DNA of 64,000 bases from Brassica napus (Eukaryota > Streptophyta > Magnoliopsida > Brassicales > Brassicaceae): the NCBI RefSeq assembly GCF_020379485.1, contig NC_063439.1:19964098-20028097 (forward strand), in the 5' to 3' direction. Positions 1-10,988 of the stretch are shown here, piece by piece. The position numbers were made by a program, and so were the translations under genes. How positions within the stretch are numbered: position 1 is the stretch's first letter; the number at the start of each line of letters is the position of its first letter. Under the pieces are notes generated by a model. It saw nothing but the letters and a program-made list of their open reading frames with translations. It did not search any database and was not told where the DNA came from.

Positions 1-966
1 TCCCATGCGTGTTTCCACTCCTCCATTTTCACCGCCTCTTCTTTTATTATTATGCCCCCTTCCCCAATCCCTTTTTACCTTCTTTTTATTCTTTTATTTA
101 TCAATACTATTAAAAAACAAATTCTGAAAAAATCTATTTATGTAAGATTGTTAAACCCTTTCATTAGAATTAATTTTTATTTTGATATTATCTTATATAT
201 TTATAACACTTTATTACTCAATAACATTATACTATATGTTTATCCGATTTTTACTCTTTTGATGAGTTAACCACTATAACAACCACATATGTTTTTATCT
301 TTAGTTTAAGAGTCTATTAATTTAAAAGCACGATTGCAACCGTATATGTTACAACCGTATATGTTGCAATATAATAGATATATTCTCTTATACATTATTC
401 CTTCTCTATTCTAACATATATTATATTTTTCTTAACTCTTTGTTAACAAAATCTATAAACAATATATTTTCAACTTCCCATAACCTCCTCACCAGTATAT
501 TCCCGCATTGCAAGGTATTTAAATGAGTATATCACACATAATCCTTTTTAAAATATGTTGCATGCAATTTATTAATTTAAAATTACGTTTTTATTACATT
601 ACTAATATAATGAAACTCTTTGATTAAAAAAATATTATTGCATTCTATCTAAGAAACAATAAATGATTTTTTATTGATATTCAATATAGCGATTGATTTT
701 ATAATTTATGAAAAATTGCATATAGAGTTATTAATCAGAATAACATTAAATTCGCTTAAGCCTATTAATAAAATTAATATTATACATGCAGGATAATATT
801 ATGCATTCCAGTATATCCTTTATAAATGACACATGCATAATAATATTAAATTCACTTAGACCTATTAATAAAATTAATAATATTCATAGGTCTATTTTAG
901 CTATCATAAACTTAATTTTATTAATAGATCTAAACTCATTGTATGCTTCTAAATATAAAAAATAAA
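1..966. other. AT-rich intergenic DNA with local repeats
   Basis: I see no gene in this stretch. It is very AT-rich. A segment near 741-787 is repeated imperfectly at about 839-886 (both contain CCTATTAATAAAATTAAT), and a reverse-complement version (TTAATTTTATTAATAGATCT) follows at about 912-931. This looks like the debris of a small fold-back or MITE-type element, but I could not fix its ends. Confidence 0.4.
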
Positions 967-1940
967 TCTATACTATTAAAGTGAAAAAATTCTTTAAAAA
1001 TCTATTTAAGCAAAGTTGTTGGACCATTTCATTAGACTTAACTATTTTTCTGGTATTTTCTTATATTTCTCTAACTATATAAATACTTTACATAATTTAA
1101 ATGAACTCATTTATTATTCTCCCATAATCTATCATGTAATTACCTTGCAATGGATCCTCATGAATATATGACAGATTATTCAAACATGTTTACACATGAA
1201 ATGATCATTACCATATATAGTTCCATTGATAATATAAAACTTTCAATGGTTTAGTTATGTTTAATATATGTTGTAATGGAGAATCTCTGGTGTATAACAA
1301 TTTTTTTTCATTTTTACGTGAATTGGTAACTAAAAGTCTCAATGTCAACTATTCAACTATGAACATTAATTTAATTAATTACATGCAATCAATTATTAAG
1401 ATCTGATCTTATATTCAACTATGAAACATTAATTTAATTAATTACATGCATTCAATTATTAAGATTTGATTTTACATTCTTATATATGAACTAAATGATT
1501 AATCTTAGTAAAAAAAAATATTCGTTAAAATAGAACATGTTTATTTACATTACAAATTCTAAGAATGCATATGATATGTTTTATTGAATTTTCTCAAATG
1601 TAAAATATTTTGCGCTTTAAATCGGGTAGTTTAGGTTGTTTGGAAAAAAATATAGGATTTTTAATTCAACGTTTGTAGGTATGTAATTTGTATTTTAAAA
1701 ATTTTATTACTCATTTGGTTCTCAGTTTGATTTCTATTTTTTGGATTCCAAAGATATAGGATATGCTCTATTATTTATGAAATTCAGCTTAATTTTTGTT
1801 TTTTTTCAATTTGGTACAGTTTAGTACACCCGAATAAATGTACGCAAACTCATACATTGTCTTATATAGAAATTATATATGAAAAAGTTATTTAATTTCA
1901 AAAATAAAACTGCGCTTAAAAAACGCGGATCAAAATTTAG
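967..1940 (+). mobile_element. Non-autonomous Helitron, degraded 3' end
   Basis: The left end, TCTATACTATTAAAGTG following an A, matches the 5' terminus typical of Brassicaceae Helitrons. Near the right end is a short GC-rich stem (TGCGCTT ... AACGCGG), followed about ten bases later by TTTAG where an intact Helitron would have CTAG. No open reading frame of note lies between, so this would be a non-autonomous copy of about 1 kb. It contains an approximately 62-bp direct tandem repeat at 1351-1477. The 5' end is convincing; the 3' end carries mutations and is less certain. Confidence 0.5.
1351..1477. repeat. Two-copy tandem repeat of about 62 bp
   Basis: ATTCAACTATGAACATTAAT starts at 1351 and recurs at 1413 with one inserted A (ATGAAACATT). 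Both copies continue through TTAATTAATTACATGCA and AATTATTAAGAT. The copies differ at only a few positions, so this is a fairly recent local duplication inside the Helitron-like segment. Confidence 0.8.
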
Positions 1941-2955
1941 ATTACTTTTAAACATATAATTCACCATAGTCAACCACAATCAAAATTTCCGTCTTTGTAG
2001 ACGGACACTGAAAAATAGTGAAATGTAATAACAAGATAAGTAAATACCAGTATTATCATTGTATATACACCTTTTTGACAAGAGAGAAAATGTAAAAATA
2101 TTGTACCTTAACAGAAAATAATAAAACAAAAAACTAGGAATGACGAATAATTATACTAGAAGACTAATGAACCAAAAAGAGTAACAAAAGATTAAAAAAA
2201 AATACAAAGCGCAAAATCGAAAAAAATTAGGTTTGGAGGAGTAACAATAGTCTAATGGGCCCCATCTAGTCGGGCCAATCTAAGTAAAATAAAAGAAATA
2301 ATGGAGGATAAGGAAGTGCAATAATGAAAGTTAAAAGAAATAAGGGGAGGTGGCGGAATTAAATTAAACCAAAAGAAAGATTATCAAAAGGATTAAGAAC
2401 TTAATTAGAAAAATGAAAAAAGATTAAAGTAGAGAGAGAGAAGAAAGTGGAGGAGGTTAGATGTCCCATTCACCACCCGGCAAACCGACTTGGGATGCCG
2501 CTTTCCTGTCCCCTCTCACTCCTCTTTTACTCATCTCGTAACTACGTTTATACCCTTCATACTTCAGATTATTAAATTCGCAAAGGAAGGGTAATATCAG
2601 TCATTAGAGACAGAGGACACGATGGGAATTTAATATTTGCAGACAACCATCCCCTTTCGGGTGGGAAACTTAAAAATATCATACTCCCCGCAATTTATCA
2701 ACGGCTCAAAACCCGTTGGCGCAGATCGGACGTTCCGGATTTCTCACCAGGATTAAATCTCGACCGTCGGATTAGAATCATCATAAAGAAACCGTAAACG
2801 TAAATGCGCAACGTTCTCCACTTATTAACAATTCTGCCACTTCCTTTAATATTTTTTATCTTTTTATTTTTTAATTTCCGTCTCGGCTACGAGTTTTGAG
2901 GTGTGATGATAATAAAAAAAAGCTTTTGTGCTTTAATGGAAGGAACTTAACACCT
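1941..2955. promoter_or_regulatory. IAA9 upstream region
   Basis: No coding sequence is recognisable. The stretch moves from AT-rich DNA to a more mixed-composition segment (about 2460-2800) as the gene approaches, as expected for a promoter. I could not fix a TATA box or a canonical TGTCTC auxin-response element by eye. Confidence 0.35.
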
Positions 2956-3581
2956 CTCTCTCTCTCTCTCTCTCTCTTCTACAGCTCCTTGATTATTCTC
3001 CTTCTCTGTTAATATCTGAATCTAATCGATCTTCTTCGTGAGCTCTATTTTCCAGCAGCGATTCGCTTTGCCTTTCAGGTTATAATAACTATCTCTTCTC
3101 TCTCTCTTTCTTCTTCGATGATTCATCGGTACTCGAGCTTGATGAGTTTGTGTTGGTAGTTACTAGATCCACGAGCTATTGAGCCTCTTCTTCGTTTTTT
3201 ATCCATACCTAGGTTAAATTTCTGTAGCTGATAGTAGTTTCTGTTATCGCTCTTCACGCATGAATAATCTCTAGTAGAAGGTGAAATCTGAGAATAGGTT
3301 GAAGAAGAAGAAGAAGAACGTATCTGAGTCTCGTTCAAGTCCTCCTGCGTCTGACTCTACTGAGTTGACTTGTTTCCATTTTTTTTTTCCTATTATGATT
3401 TTTATTTCGAGTTGTGACTGAGTGTTTAGTATCTTTGATTTCTGAAGCGATTTACTAGTTTTGGTTGATTTTGTAGAAGAATGTTTTCTTAGTTGTTAAT
3501 TAGATGCAATCTTAAACCTAATTATTGTTTTTGTTATGTGTTTGTTTTTTTTGGCAGTTGAAGGAACGATAAGTTTTCAAA
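2956..3581 (+). promoter_or_regulatory. IAA9 5' leader with (CT)n tract and probable leader intron
   Basis: A (CT)n tract of about 30 bases at 2957-2987 precedes a pyrimidine-rich leader. A donor-like CAG|GTTATA at 3078/3079 and an acceptor-like TTTTTTTTGGCAG ending at 3557 would bound a 479-base intron, leaving about 24 leader bases before the ATG. A long intron in the 5' untranslated region is common in this subgroup of AUX/IAA genes. The boundaries are inferred from splice signals only. Confidence 0.5.
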
Positions 3582-5029
3582 ATGTCACCGGAAGAGGAGC
3601 TGCAGAGCAATGGCTCTGTGGCAAGTTCTACCAGGAACATTGTAGGAGTACTCAAGGAGCATAACTACTTGGGTCTCTCTGATTGTTCCTCTGTTGGAAG
3701 CTCAAATCTCTCCGGCCTTGCAGATGATGACAAAGCCACTATCAGCCTCAAGGCCACTGAGCTCACACTCGGCCTTCCTGGATCACAGTCTCCTGCTAGA
3801 GACACTGAGCTCAACTTACTTGGCCCTGCTAAGCTCGATGAGAAACCTTTCTTTCCTTTGCTTCCTTCCAAAGATGAGATGTGCTCCTCTTCCTCCCACA
3901 AGAACATTGCCTCTGGGAATAAAAGAGGCTTCTCTGACACTATGGATAAAGTTCCTGTTTATACTGAGAAAAACTGGATGTTTCCTGAAGCGGTGCTAGC
4001 CACCCAATCTGTTATCAAGAAGGAAGTGGCACAGAACTTACCTAAAGGAAAGCTGAGCACTACAAACAACAGCTCTAGCCCACCTGCAGCCAAGTAATAA
4101 CCTGATTTAAGATCATTTGCTTGAGTTTGATTTCTTTATGAGCTGGTGGGTAACTCTTGTGATTTTAAAATAATTTCAGGGCACAGATTGTTGGTTGGCC
4201 TCCAGTGAGGTCCTACAGGAAGAACACATTGGCCACCACTTGTAAGAACAGTGACGAAGTTGATGGGAAGCCTGGTTCTGGACCCCTCTTTGTGAAGGTC
4301 AGCATGGATGGTGCTCCATATCTGAGGAAAGTTGACCTGAGGAGCTACACTAACTACGGGGAGCTTTCTGCAGCCTTGGAGAAAATGTTCACCACTTTCA
4401 CTCTTGGTGAGATGTTTCTGTGATTGCTTGTGATGTTATTCTAAGCGCTCTTTGTTAGAATTCTCAAGGTGGATCGATGAGTAACAAATAATAAACTTGG
4501 TTAACCCTGCATGGTTGATTTGATGTTAGGTCAATGTGGAACTAGCGGAGCTACAGGGAAAGATGTGCGTAATGAGACCAAACTCAAGGATCTTCTGAAT
4601 GGAAAAGACTATGTGCTCACTTATGAGGACAAGGATGGGGACTGGATGCTTGTTGGCGACTTTTCATGGGAGTAAGTTTCCTTGCTTATTTTCTAAATTT
4701 CTTAGAAGCTTTATGGCTTTCTGCTAGATATTGAATATTAATGTTGCATAAAATCTAACATGCATTAGAAAACTAATTGGAATATGATTATTCTGATCTA
4801 ATCTACAGGATATTTATTGGTGTCTGCAAGAAGCTCAAGATAATGAAAGGCTGTGATGCGATTGGGTTAGGTATGTTTTGTTTTCTGTTAGTTATGCCCT
4901 TGAAGAGTTTGGTCGGGTTTGTATTTTCTGAAATGTCTTATTGTAAACGGTAAACCGATGGTGGTGTTTGCAGCTGCAGCTCCAGCTCCAGCACCGAGAG
5001 CAATGGAGAAATCGAAGATGAGAGCTTAA
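3582..5029 (+). CDS. IAA9: AUX/IAA transcriptional repressor IAA9
   Basis: Auxin-response repressor of the nucleus: it binds ARF transcription factors and is degraded through the SCF-TIR1/AFB co-receptor when auxin is present. Five exons are read as 3582-4093, 4180-4406, 4530-4671, 4809-4870 and 4974-5029, giving 332 residues with every junction in phase. Domain I carries the EAR repressor motif LTLGLPG at residues 61-67, which recruits TOPLESS. Domain II, the degron core VGWPPVRSY, lies at about 175-183 and is formed across the first splice junction. The PB1 (III/IV) region runs from about 215 to 315, with the conserved lysine in LFVKVSMDG and the acidic [10 protein letters not shown] stretch. 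The protein is nearly colinear with Arabidopsis IAA9 (remembered as about 338 residues) except for a short gap near residue 15 and substitutions such as WEIFIG for WEMFID. IAA8 is the close paralogue; synteny with WAVH2, PCK2 and BAM1 favours IAA9. Confidence 0.95.
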
Positions 5030-5811
5030 AGACTTGTTGGAAAATGATTCAGAAGCTTTCTAATTATACTAAATATGTGCGATTCCCTTTTGGTGGTGTT
5101 TTAAATCAAAGCATTCTACATCTTTCGCTTCTGAGATAATTATTATTAAGAAAAAAAAAGACTACGTTTGTAAGGAAATGAAGAAGAATTCAAATGATCT
5201 ATTATTTTGTTGTTGTTGCTGCTTGTTTAGTCGAACCAAATAACTCTGGAGTCTTGTCTATGTATGGGTTTTGATTTCGATGTGTGGTTTGACTTATTTA
5301 TTTTGGGATATTTTGATGCAATGTTTTTTTTATCTCTCTCTACCTCTGCCTCTTCATTTGGTTATCTATCGTTTTTTTTTTGGTTGTCTGGTGCAAATTA
5401 ATCTTACATAAAACCATTTGTAAAAAAATGTTTGGTTAAAAAATTGGTTTGGTTTTAAAAACAGTCACATTTTTGATTAATGAAACTCCGTTGTTCTGCT
5501 TACTCCCAAAATAATACACTAAAATTATTTTTAATATGCAAGTATAATTAAAATTAATTAAATTTGGTTCAGATACACGAATTTTGGTTTCGGTTAGGAT
5601 TATTAATTAGTGATATCAATCGAGTTATATCGCCTGGTTTAGAATTTTTTAGAACATTTCCAATAGAATTCTATAATTTACTTTAAAATAAAGTAATTTC
5701 ATTATAAAATTGGATTTGTTCCAACTTCCAACCAATGATATTATTCTATAATATAGTAAGTAGTAACTATTATATAGTAGAATATAGAGGATGTAACCAT
5801 TTTACTCAATC
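5030..5811. other. IAA9 3' region and spacer
   Basis: This holds the 3' untranslated region of IAA9 (no unique poly(A) site identifiable) followed by AT-rich spacer. At about 5648-5690 a stretch resembling one terminus of a Harbinger-type MITE (GAACATTTCCAATAGAATTC after TTA) is visible, but I found no matching opposite end. Confidence 0.4.
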
Positions 5812-6248
5812 TACAAATAGCAAAAGAAAATCAATACTAACCGAACACAAAAAGAAAGAAAAAGAAGCTGCAAAGATGGGAAAAGCCTTGCTATCTCAAA
5901 CAATGTATGTTCTTAGTCTTCTACTCCAAAACTCTCGAGTTTGCGTTGAAAACATATAGCAGTTTCGACATTTTTTTTGCCAGCAATTTGCTGAGTCGTT
6001 TTCTTACATCTTATGCAGCTGAGATCCGAAAACAAGAACTCATCGAAAAGTACAACAGTCTCAAGGTATGTAAATCAGTTTTGACTCCAAAGTTTTAAAA
6101 CTTTAATAACAGCTGAATCATTTTATGATTTTTCTTGCACAATCCAGGAATCTGGGAAGCTTTCATCGTTGCACAACGGAGGAAGAAGAACACAACAAAG
6201 GATCATAGGTACATGCCCTATCGTCGATCCGATGCCTCAGAGAAATAG
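5812..6248 (+). pseudogene. Truncated RRP36 (DUF947) rRNA-processing gene copy
   Basis: RRP36 is a nucleolar factor for early 18S rRNA processing. Only the C-terminal part is present, in three pieces. Piece 1 (about 5818-5905) reads SKRKSILTEHKKKEKEAAKM then, after a small deletion, KPCYLK in a shifted frame. Piece 2 (6019-6065) reads AEIRKQELIEKYNSLK, bounded by an acceptor (TTATGCAG) and a donor (GTATGT). Piece 3 (6148-6248) begins ESGKL and then continues in another frame as AFIVAQRRKKN followed by TKDHRYMPYRR, ending at TAG 6246-6248. These blocks are the conserved C-terminal signature of the family in the right order. Retained introns argue for a DNA-level duplication and not retroposition. 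At least two frameshifts and the missing N-terminus make it a pseudogene. The functional parent should be elsewhere in the genome. Confidence 0.75.
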
Positions 6249-6605
6249 AGAGAGAGAGACACTATTGCTTTCAGACTGATTGTTTACGTTGGTTCATGAA
6301 GGGCTTTGTGGCACTCTTTGTGACGAGAATTGAAATCCAAATGTACTTGTTTTTATTGTTTGCTTAATTGAAAGCCATATCAAGTACTGATGTTACGTAG
6401 ACTTTGTTGTGGTTCTCTCCAGACACACGAGAGAACCACATTGTTAGAGTACTCAATAGTTCGACCAAAAAGTCTACTATTATTCAATACAACTATTATA
6501 CAACAAAATTTGCAAACATATTTTGGAATTTGTTTTTTTGAGTATATGTATCATTTTAGGATGAACGTATATATATCTTAAAATTATCTTAAATATTTAT
6601 GGTAA
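6249..6605. other. Spacer without recognisable gene
   Basis: AT-rich DNA between the RRP36 fragment and the Helitron. At about 6408-6438 there is a short palindrome: GTGGTTCTCTC, four bases (CAGA), an unpaired CAC, then GAGAGAACCAC. I see nothing else of note. Confidence 0.4.
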
Positions 6606-7408
6606 TCTTATATATTAAAACAGAAGTCACAACTTTGATTCATGTATGATTTTTTTTAAAAATGGACCTAATGGATAAATTATAACCTATTTACTAGAAA
6701 GTTATGTTACATTTAATATCTAATCTTATCATTTAAATTTTGGATCGACCAAAATTTTTTATTGAGCTATCAATAATTGAATTTAAACAATAGATGATCT
6801 ATTGGATTATAGATAATATAAATTAAATAGATATAATTTAATGTTGTAATATTATACCTCTATATGCTAAATATTTAAATATTTGTCGATGTTAATTTTT
6901 AAAATTATAAAGATTTTTTTTTTAAATAACAAAAATCATATTATCTAACAATGATTAATCTTTACTACCTTAAACCAATGAAAACAAATTTTAAACTATA
7001 TAGTTTATTTTAAAAATTAAACAAAAATTAAATGTTTAATTATTTACTTGATAATATAAATCTATGAAGCAAAACGTTTATTTTTTTTTAACTTTCTAAA
7101 TTTGTGAAATGTTACAATATCTTTGAATATGACAATAAACAATATTTTACTAATCTTTATATATATAGTTACGATTTTAATAATGAAATAATAATCTGAA
7201 AATATATATATATAGAAGAAGATACAAATACATGTGAAAATTTGAAACAATCTATTCAATGAAAAAATATATATTAAACTTATTATGTTTTAAAAATTGA
7301 TAGACACATATATATTATAATATATACCAATTTAGAATTGAAAACAAAATATTTATATAAAAGTAAATGAAAACAAAAATCCGTGCGTTTGCGCGGATCG
7401 AGATCTAG
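6606..7408 (+). mobile_element. Non-autonomous Helitron, both ends preserved
   Basis: The element starts with TCTTATATATTAAAACAG directly after an A and ends with CTAG directly before a T, the Helitron insertion signature (between A and T, no target duplication). About ten bases upstream of the end is the 3' GC-rich hairpin, CCGTGCG-TTTG-CGCGG. The interior is about 800 bases of AT-rich DNA with no helicase or RPA-like coding. It ends about 300 bases upstream of the thionin-like gene and could supply part of its upstream region. Confidence 0.8.
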
Positions 7409-7612
7409 TTTAAATATTATTTTGATATAAGTTTTTCTTTATCATCTCTTTCAACCACAATCATACTAATATGAGGAATATCTAGATTCTGGATGTAAGA
7501 AGGAAAAAATCCTTTTAAATGAATGAATTATATTTAATCTCCTACTATCTCATCACAGCTAGCAAAATCAAAACTAATTTGTTACGAAATCTGAAAATGT
7601 TAATTCTAACAT

Positions 7613-7625
7613 CCCTATATAAACA
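7613..7625 (+). promoter_or_regulatory. TATA box of the thionin-like gene
   Basis: CCTATATAAAC lies about 85 bases upstream of the start codon at 7706, a normal plant TATA context (C, TATATAA, then A/C-rich leader). The leader that follows is short and A/C-rich. Confidence 0.6.
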
Positions 7626-7705
7626 AAACCTAGTAACGTGGTTACACAAACCAACATTCATAATTAACAAACAATTTCCATCAGCTTTTATATCCTCAAG
7701 AAAAC

Positions 7706-8192
7706 ATGGACAGCAAAAGAATGGCCATGTTGGTGGTGATGATGTTAGTGATGGGGAACATTTTGTTCGAGGCAGAGGGTATGGCTTTTACAGATTGTTA
7801 TAAAGGTTGTTTTGTGGTGTGTGCTGCATCTTCTAACGGATTTAAGAAACTGTTCTGTCCTTTCTCGTGTATCAAGGACTGTACACAATCTACTACACCT
7901 TCTGAGGCAAATCTAAACGAAATTGACCAGACTGATTATTTTTGTAAACTCGGATGTGCCACTGATCGTTGTGCTTCATCCTCCTCGATCCATGATAAGG
8001 GTAAGTTTTCATGTATATATAATACAGTTTAATCATGTGGATCTAAGGATATTATATAGCGATGTCCTAAAATGTTTGGAGACTAATTAACTTTCTTATG
8101 GGTTTTATTGTTTTTTTATATGGGCAGATCACGCAGAGAAAGTTTCAATATGTGTGGTTTCATGCTCAGATATATGCTCCCGCAAGAACTAA
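7706..8192 (+). CDS. Thionin-like secreted cysteine-rich peptide
   Basis: Two exons, 7706-8000 and 8128-8192 (donor GTAAGT, acceptor GGGCAG), give 119 residues. A hydrophobic signal peptide (about residues 4-25, rich in M, V and L) is followed by a mature domain with many cysteines: CYKGCFVVC, then FCPFSCIKDC, then FCKLGCATDRC, and in exon 2 CVVSCSDIC. This spacing, an acidic linker, and the exon 2 contribution of the last cysteines match the plant thionin-family proteins found in multiple copies in Brassicaceae. These are secreted defence-type peptides, in some cases expressed in reproductive tissue; the function of this one is not established. If intron 1 were retained the peptide would stop at 8030. 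A different first reading frame starting at 7519 overlaps the same DNA and is spurious. No equivalent is expected at this position in Arabidopsis, so it is probably a transposed family member. Confidence 0.8.
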
Positions 8193-8554
8193 AACACAAA
8201 TTAGTTTTTTTTGGCAAAATTAGTTTGTTATTGTATACTTCCATGAAAAATCAATGTCTAAATAAAAAAGATTCGAGCCTGTTGTATCGATTAAATTCTT
8301 AAATCCAAATGATAACTGATTTCTAATTTGATATATCTTGTGTTACAAGCAAGTAAATTGACAAAAAACAATTGATCCGAAACAGAAGAGTCTAAAGTAA
8401 TAACGAGGAAAAAGTTTAATAATAGTTTTTTTTGGGTCAAAAAAAGTTTTGTAGATTATCCAATGTGTTTCACGTTTCCATCGATCTAATTGTGTTGCAA
8501 TATATATCGCGTGAGCTCAGGAAAAAGAGTTTGACGGATTGTGAAACAGAGGAC
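8193..8554. other. Spacer, 3' region of thionin-like gene
   Basis: AT-rich sequence with no recognisable gene. It presumably holds the poly(A) site of the upstream peptide gene. Confidence 0.35.
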
Positions 8555-9255
8555 ATGTTACACACATTGGTGGAAGTGTAACTTGCCGTTGCAAGTTAGT
8601 TATGAGACGATGACATATTGATTACTCATTGGTTCCAGGATATTACTTTGGCGTGAAGCAAGAAAATCTGGAAAATTTTGACTTATCACAATATTAGGAA
8701 AATAAGATATTGTGTTAAGGGTATTTAATCTGATTACCCTAGGGAGATCGAGTTAGCGGTTTAGATTGAAAAAGCTAGAGCAAGAGGTTTGTTCTTGATA
8801 GCTTAAGAAAGACGAATGACTTGTGAGTGCAGCTCGTTTTTCTGTTTCGTGAGATTAAAAATTGGTCCGTTTCTAGTCGTGTGTGACTGAGAGTAACTCA
8901 GATTAAACAGATCTAGGAAGATTGTTTAACAGATTTCTAATGTACACGAAAGCGTTTTTGGTATCTCGTGTTTTGTTCTTGTTACTGGTAGTCTCTGAAC
9001 TTTCATTTGGTGTCAGAGCAGAAAACCTCTGTGGTATCATATACTACTAACAGGTTGAAATCTTGCGGATTTCATGAACACCTTGAAGGAACTATTCGGG
9101 ATTCAGAAACCTATCATGCTGGACAGTTGCAACTTCAGTCATTGGAAGGCAAGGATGCAACAGTATATCAGGGAATTTATGAGGATGCATGGACCGCAGT
9201 AGAAGAAGGTTGGTATGTTCTTACGATGATGACCAATGACAAAATATTAGGTTAG
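8555..9255 (+). mobile_element. Ty1/copia remnant: LTR, primer-binding site and broken gag
   Basis: The segment from TGTTA at 8555 to TTTCA at about 9006 has LTR-like features (TG...CA ends and a TATTTAA-type promoter box near 8720). It is followed directly by TTGGTGTCAGAGCAG, a near match to the initiator-Met tRNA primer-binding site TGGTATCAGAGC. Downstream, one frame reads FSHWKARMQQYI and, after a 1-base shift, YEDAWTAVEEGW. These are conserved N-terminal gag blocks of plant copia elements. The rest of gag-pol and the second LTR are missing. The exact left boundary of the LTR is uncertain. Confidence 0.6.
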
Positions 9256-9362
9256 ATTCTGGTACTTTTAGTTCGGATTCGGTTATTTCGGATCAGGTTC
9301 GGATATTTTAAATTTTGAAAAAATCAAATTCTTCATTACTCAAGTTTTTTCTACTCAAAAAT

Positions 9363-10534
9363 TCCCTATACATTATCTGAGAAGTGATTTTGCCACATGT
9401 CCTCTCTACAATCACATTCACAAAACAAATGTGACAATGTTACTAAAATTGATGACATGACTTATAGCTAAATATAACATGGACACTTATATTTAATGTT
9501 GATTTATATTTTTGGTATTTTTTTAGAATATAGTAATAACTCATACATTAAATTTAATGTTGATATTTATTTTTGGTAAACTTTTTAGAATATGATAACA
9601 ATTCATACATGGAGAAATTTCATGTTTACCACTTTCATGGTACCAGTTTTCATTTTTACCACCACTAAAAGGACATTTTCAAAAGTACTTTCTTTATTAA
9701 TTCACAAAAGATTCTTATACATTTGTTCTCTATATATATAATAAATCATTATTTGAAATTTTTTTTTATGTTTTCGAATTATACTTTTTCAAATTCGAAC
9801 TTTTTTTTAATTTTTTTTGTTTTTTTTCAAATTTTCATTTTGAAAATCAAAAATTATGTTTGAAACTTTTTATAAATTTTTTTAAAAATATTTTTTAAGT
9901 ATTTATTTATATATTTATTAGAATCCTAAATTTCATATTCCAAAAACGCTATCCCACCCCTCAACTCAACTATAAACTCTAAGTCAAGATTAGTTAACAC
10001 TTAACCCTAGGGTAGACATGAAATGTGGTACTATGAATGTGATATTTGTAGCAATTTCACTTCATCCATCATCATTAAAAAATATATTCAAATATATCAT
10101 TACAAATTTTGAAATATTATTTTATTTATCTTTATAATTATAAAATTTTTATTACTAAAGATTTCAAAAAATTACAATTTTTTATAGAAATAAAATTTTA
10201 TCGTAAAATAATTAGTTTCTTATATATCTACAAAATTTATAAGTATTGTTTAGTTTTTGATTTGTGATAATTATACAATTTTATATCAATTTTTAATTAA
10301 TTTTTTACAAATTGATTTAACATATATTTAACCAAAATAAATTGATAGAAAAATCTATCTAAGATTATAATTTTAAATAAATAAAATTATTTTTATCTTA
10401 ATTTTATGTTTTATTAAATAAGATGTATATTAAAATATTAGGAAAAATAATAAAATATTAGTAAAAATTATTTTAAAATATGATTTAAATTTATAAAAAA
10501 ATATTTACTGCACATGGTGTAGAAAAACACCTAG
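9363..10534 (+). mobile_element. Non-autonomous Helitron containing a nested MITE
   Basis: The left end TCCCTATACATTATCTGAGA followed by a TTTGCCACATG stretch resembles the 5' end of a common Brassica Helitron group. The right end reads GCACATGGTGTAG, a weak hairpin, then AAAAACAC and CTAG before T. The interior is AT-rich and non-coding, and a separate MULE-type MITE (9611-10060) interrupts it. The left boundary base is not preceded by the expected A, so the 5' end may be off by a few bases. Confidence 0.5.
9611..10060. mobile_element. MULE-type MITE with 9-bp target duplication
   Basis: The terminal inverted repeats start GGAGAAATTTCATGTTTACC on the left and, read from the right end inward, GTGAAATTGCTACAAATATC. 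They stay alignable for about 37 bases through the shared GTACCA. The flanks are TTCATACAT (9602-9610) and TTCATCCAT (10061-10069), a 9-bp duplication with one mismatch, the size expected for Mutator-like elements. The termini resemble those of the large element at 27137-32436. No coding sequence is inside. Confidence 0.7.
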
Positions 10535-10988
10535 TTTACAATTAAATTAACTGATTTAAAAAAAATTAATACGTTGAACGATTAATAGGTTTGGAAACAA
10601 AATTTTGAAAATAGAAAAACAATAATCTAGTTCTTCTTTTGTGATGAAAACAACACCAATCTAGCTCCATTGGAGATGGTCTTAGGTAATGGTTATTTGT
10701 CCACCTCCATTTACGTTATTATGCAGCTAACGATTTGTTCTTTTTAGTAACGAAAGTTAGTTGTGAAGTGTATATATCTACTCTTAACATGAAGAAGGAA
10801 CTGTGAGAGTCTTGTATATTAAACTCGCCGATTTTTTTTTTTTTTTTCTTGGTTCCACCATCGATTTAGAGTTTGTTTCAGATGAAAGGTAAACCTAAAG
10901 TTTTCTTTTCTTTTGACTGTATGCATGCATGCATGCATTTACAAAAACAGTTTTTAAATCGTGGAGGTGAGCAGGGTTGTTGGACTTA
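10535..10988. other. Spacer with TGCA repeat and orphan TIR end
   Basis: This holds CTCCATTGGAGATGGTC followed by TTA (about 10665-10683), which looks like one Harbinger-type terminus without a partner. Near 10919-10938 ATGC is repeated about four times. No gene is recognised. Confidence 0.4.

Noticed and set aside
52..270. 72-codon open frame at the left edge
   Set aside because: Low-complexity AT-driven translation (F, I, L, Y) with no domain or splice context.
3123..3338. Minus-strand frame in the IAA9 leader
   Set aside because: It lies opposite the leader/intron of IAA9 and its serine run is only the complement of a GAAGAAGAA tract.
9007..9255. 82-codon open frame taken as a gene
   Set aside because: It mixes a copia primer-binding site with frame-shifted gag; the family blocks lie in two frames.
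10665..10683. Harbinger-type terminus before the REM-carrying element
   Set aside because: No partner end could be found, so no element was called.
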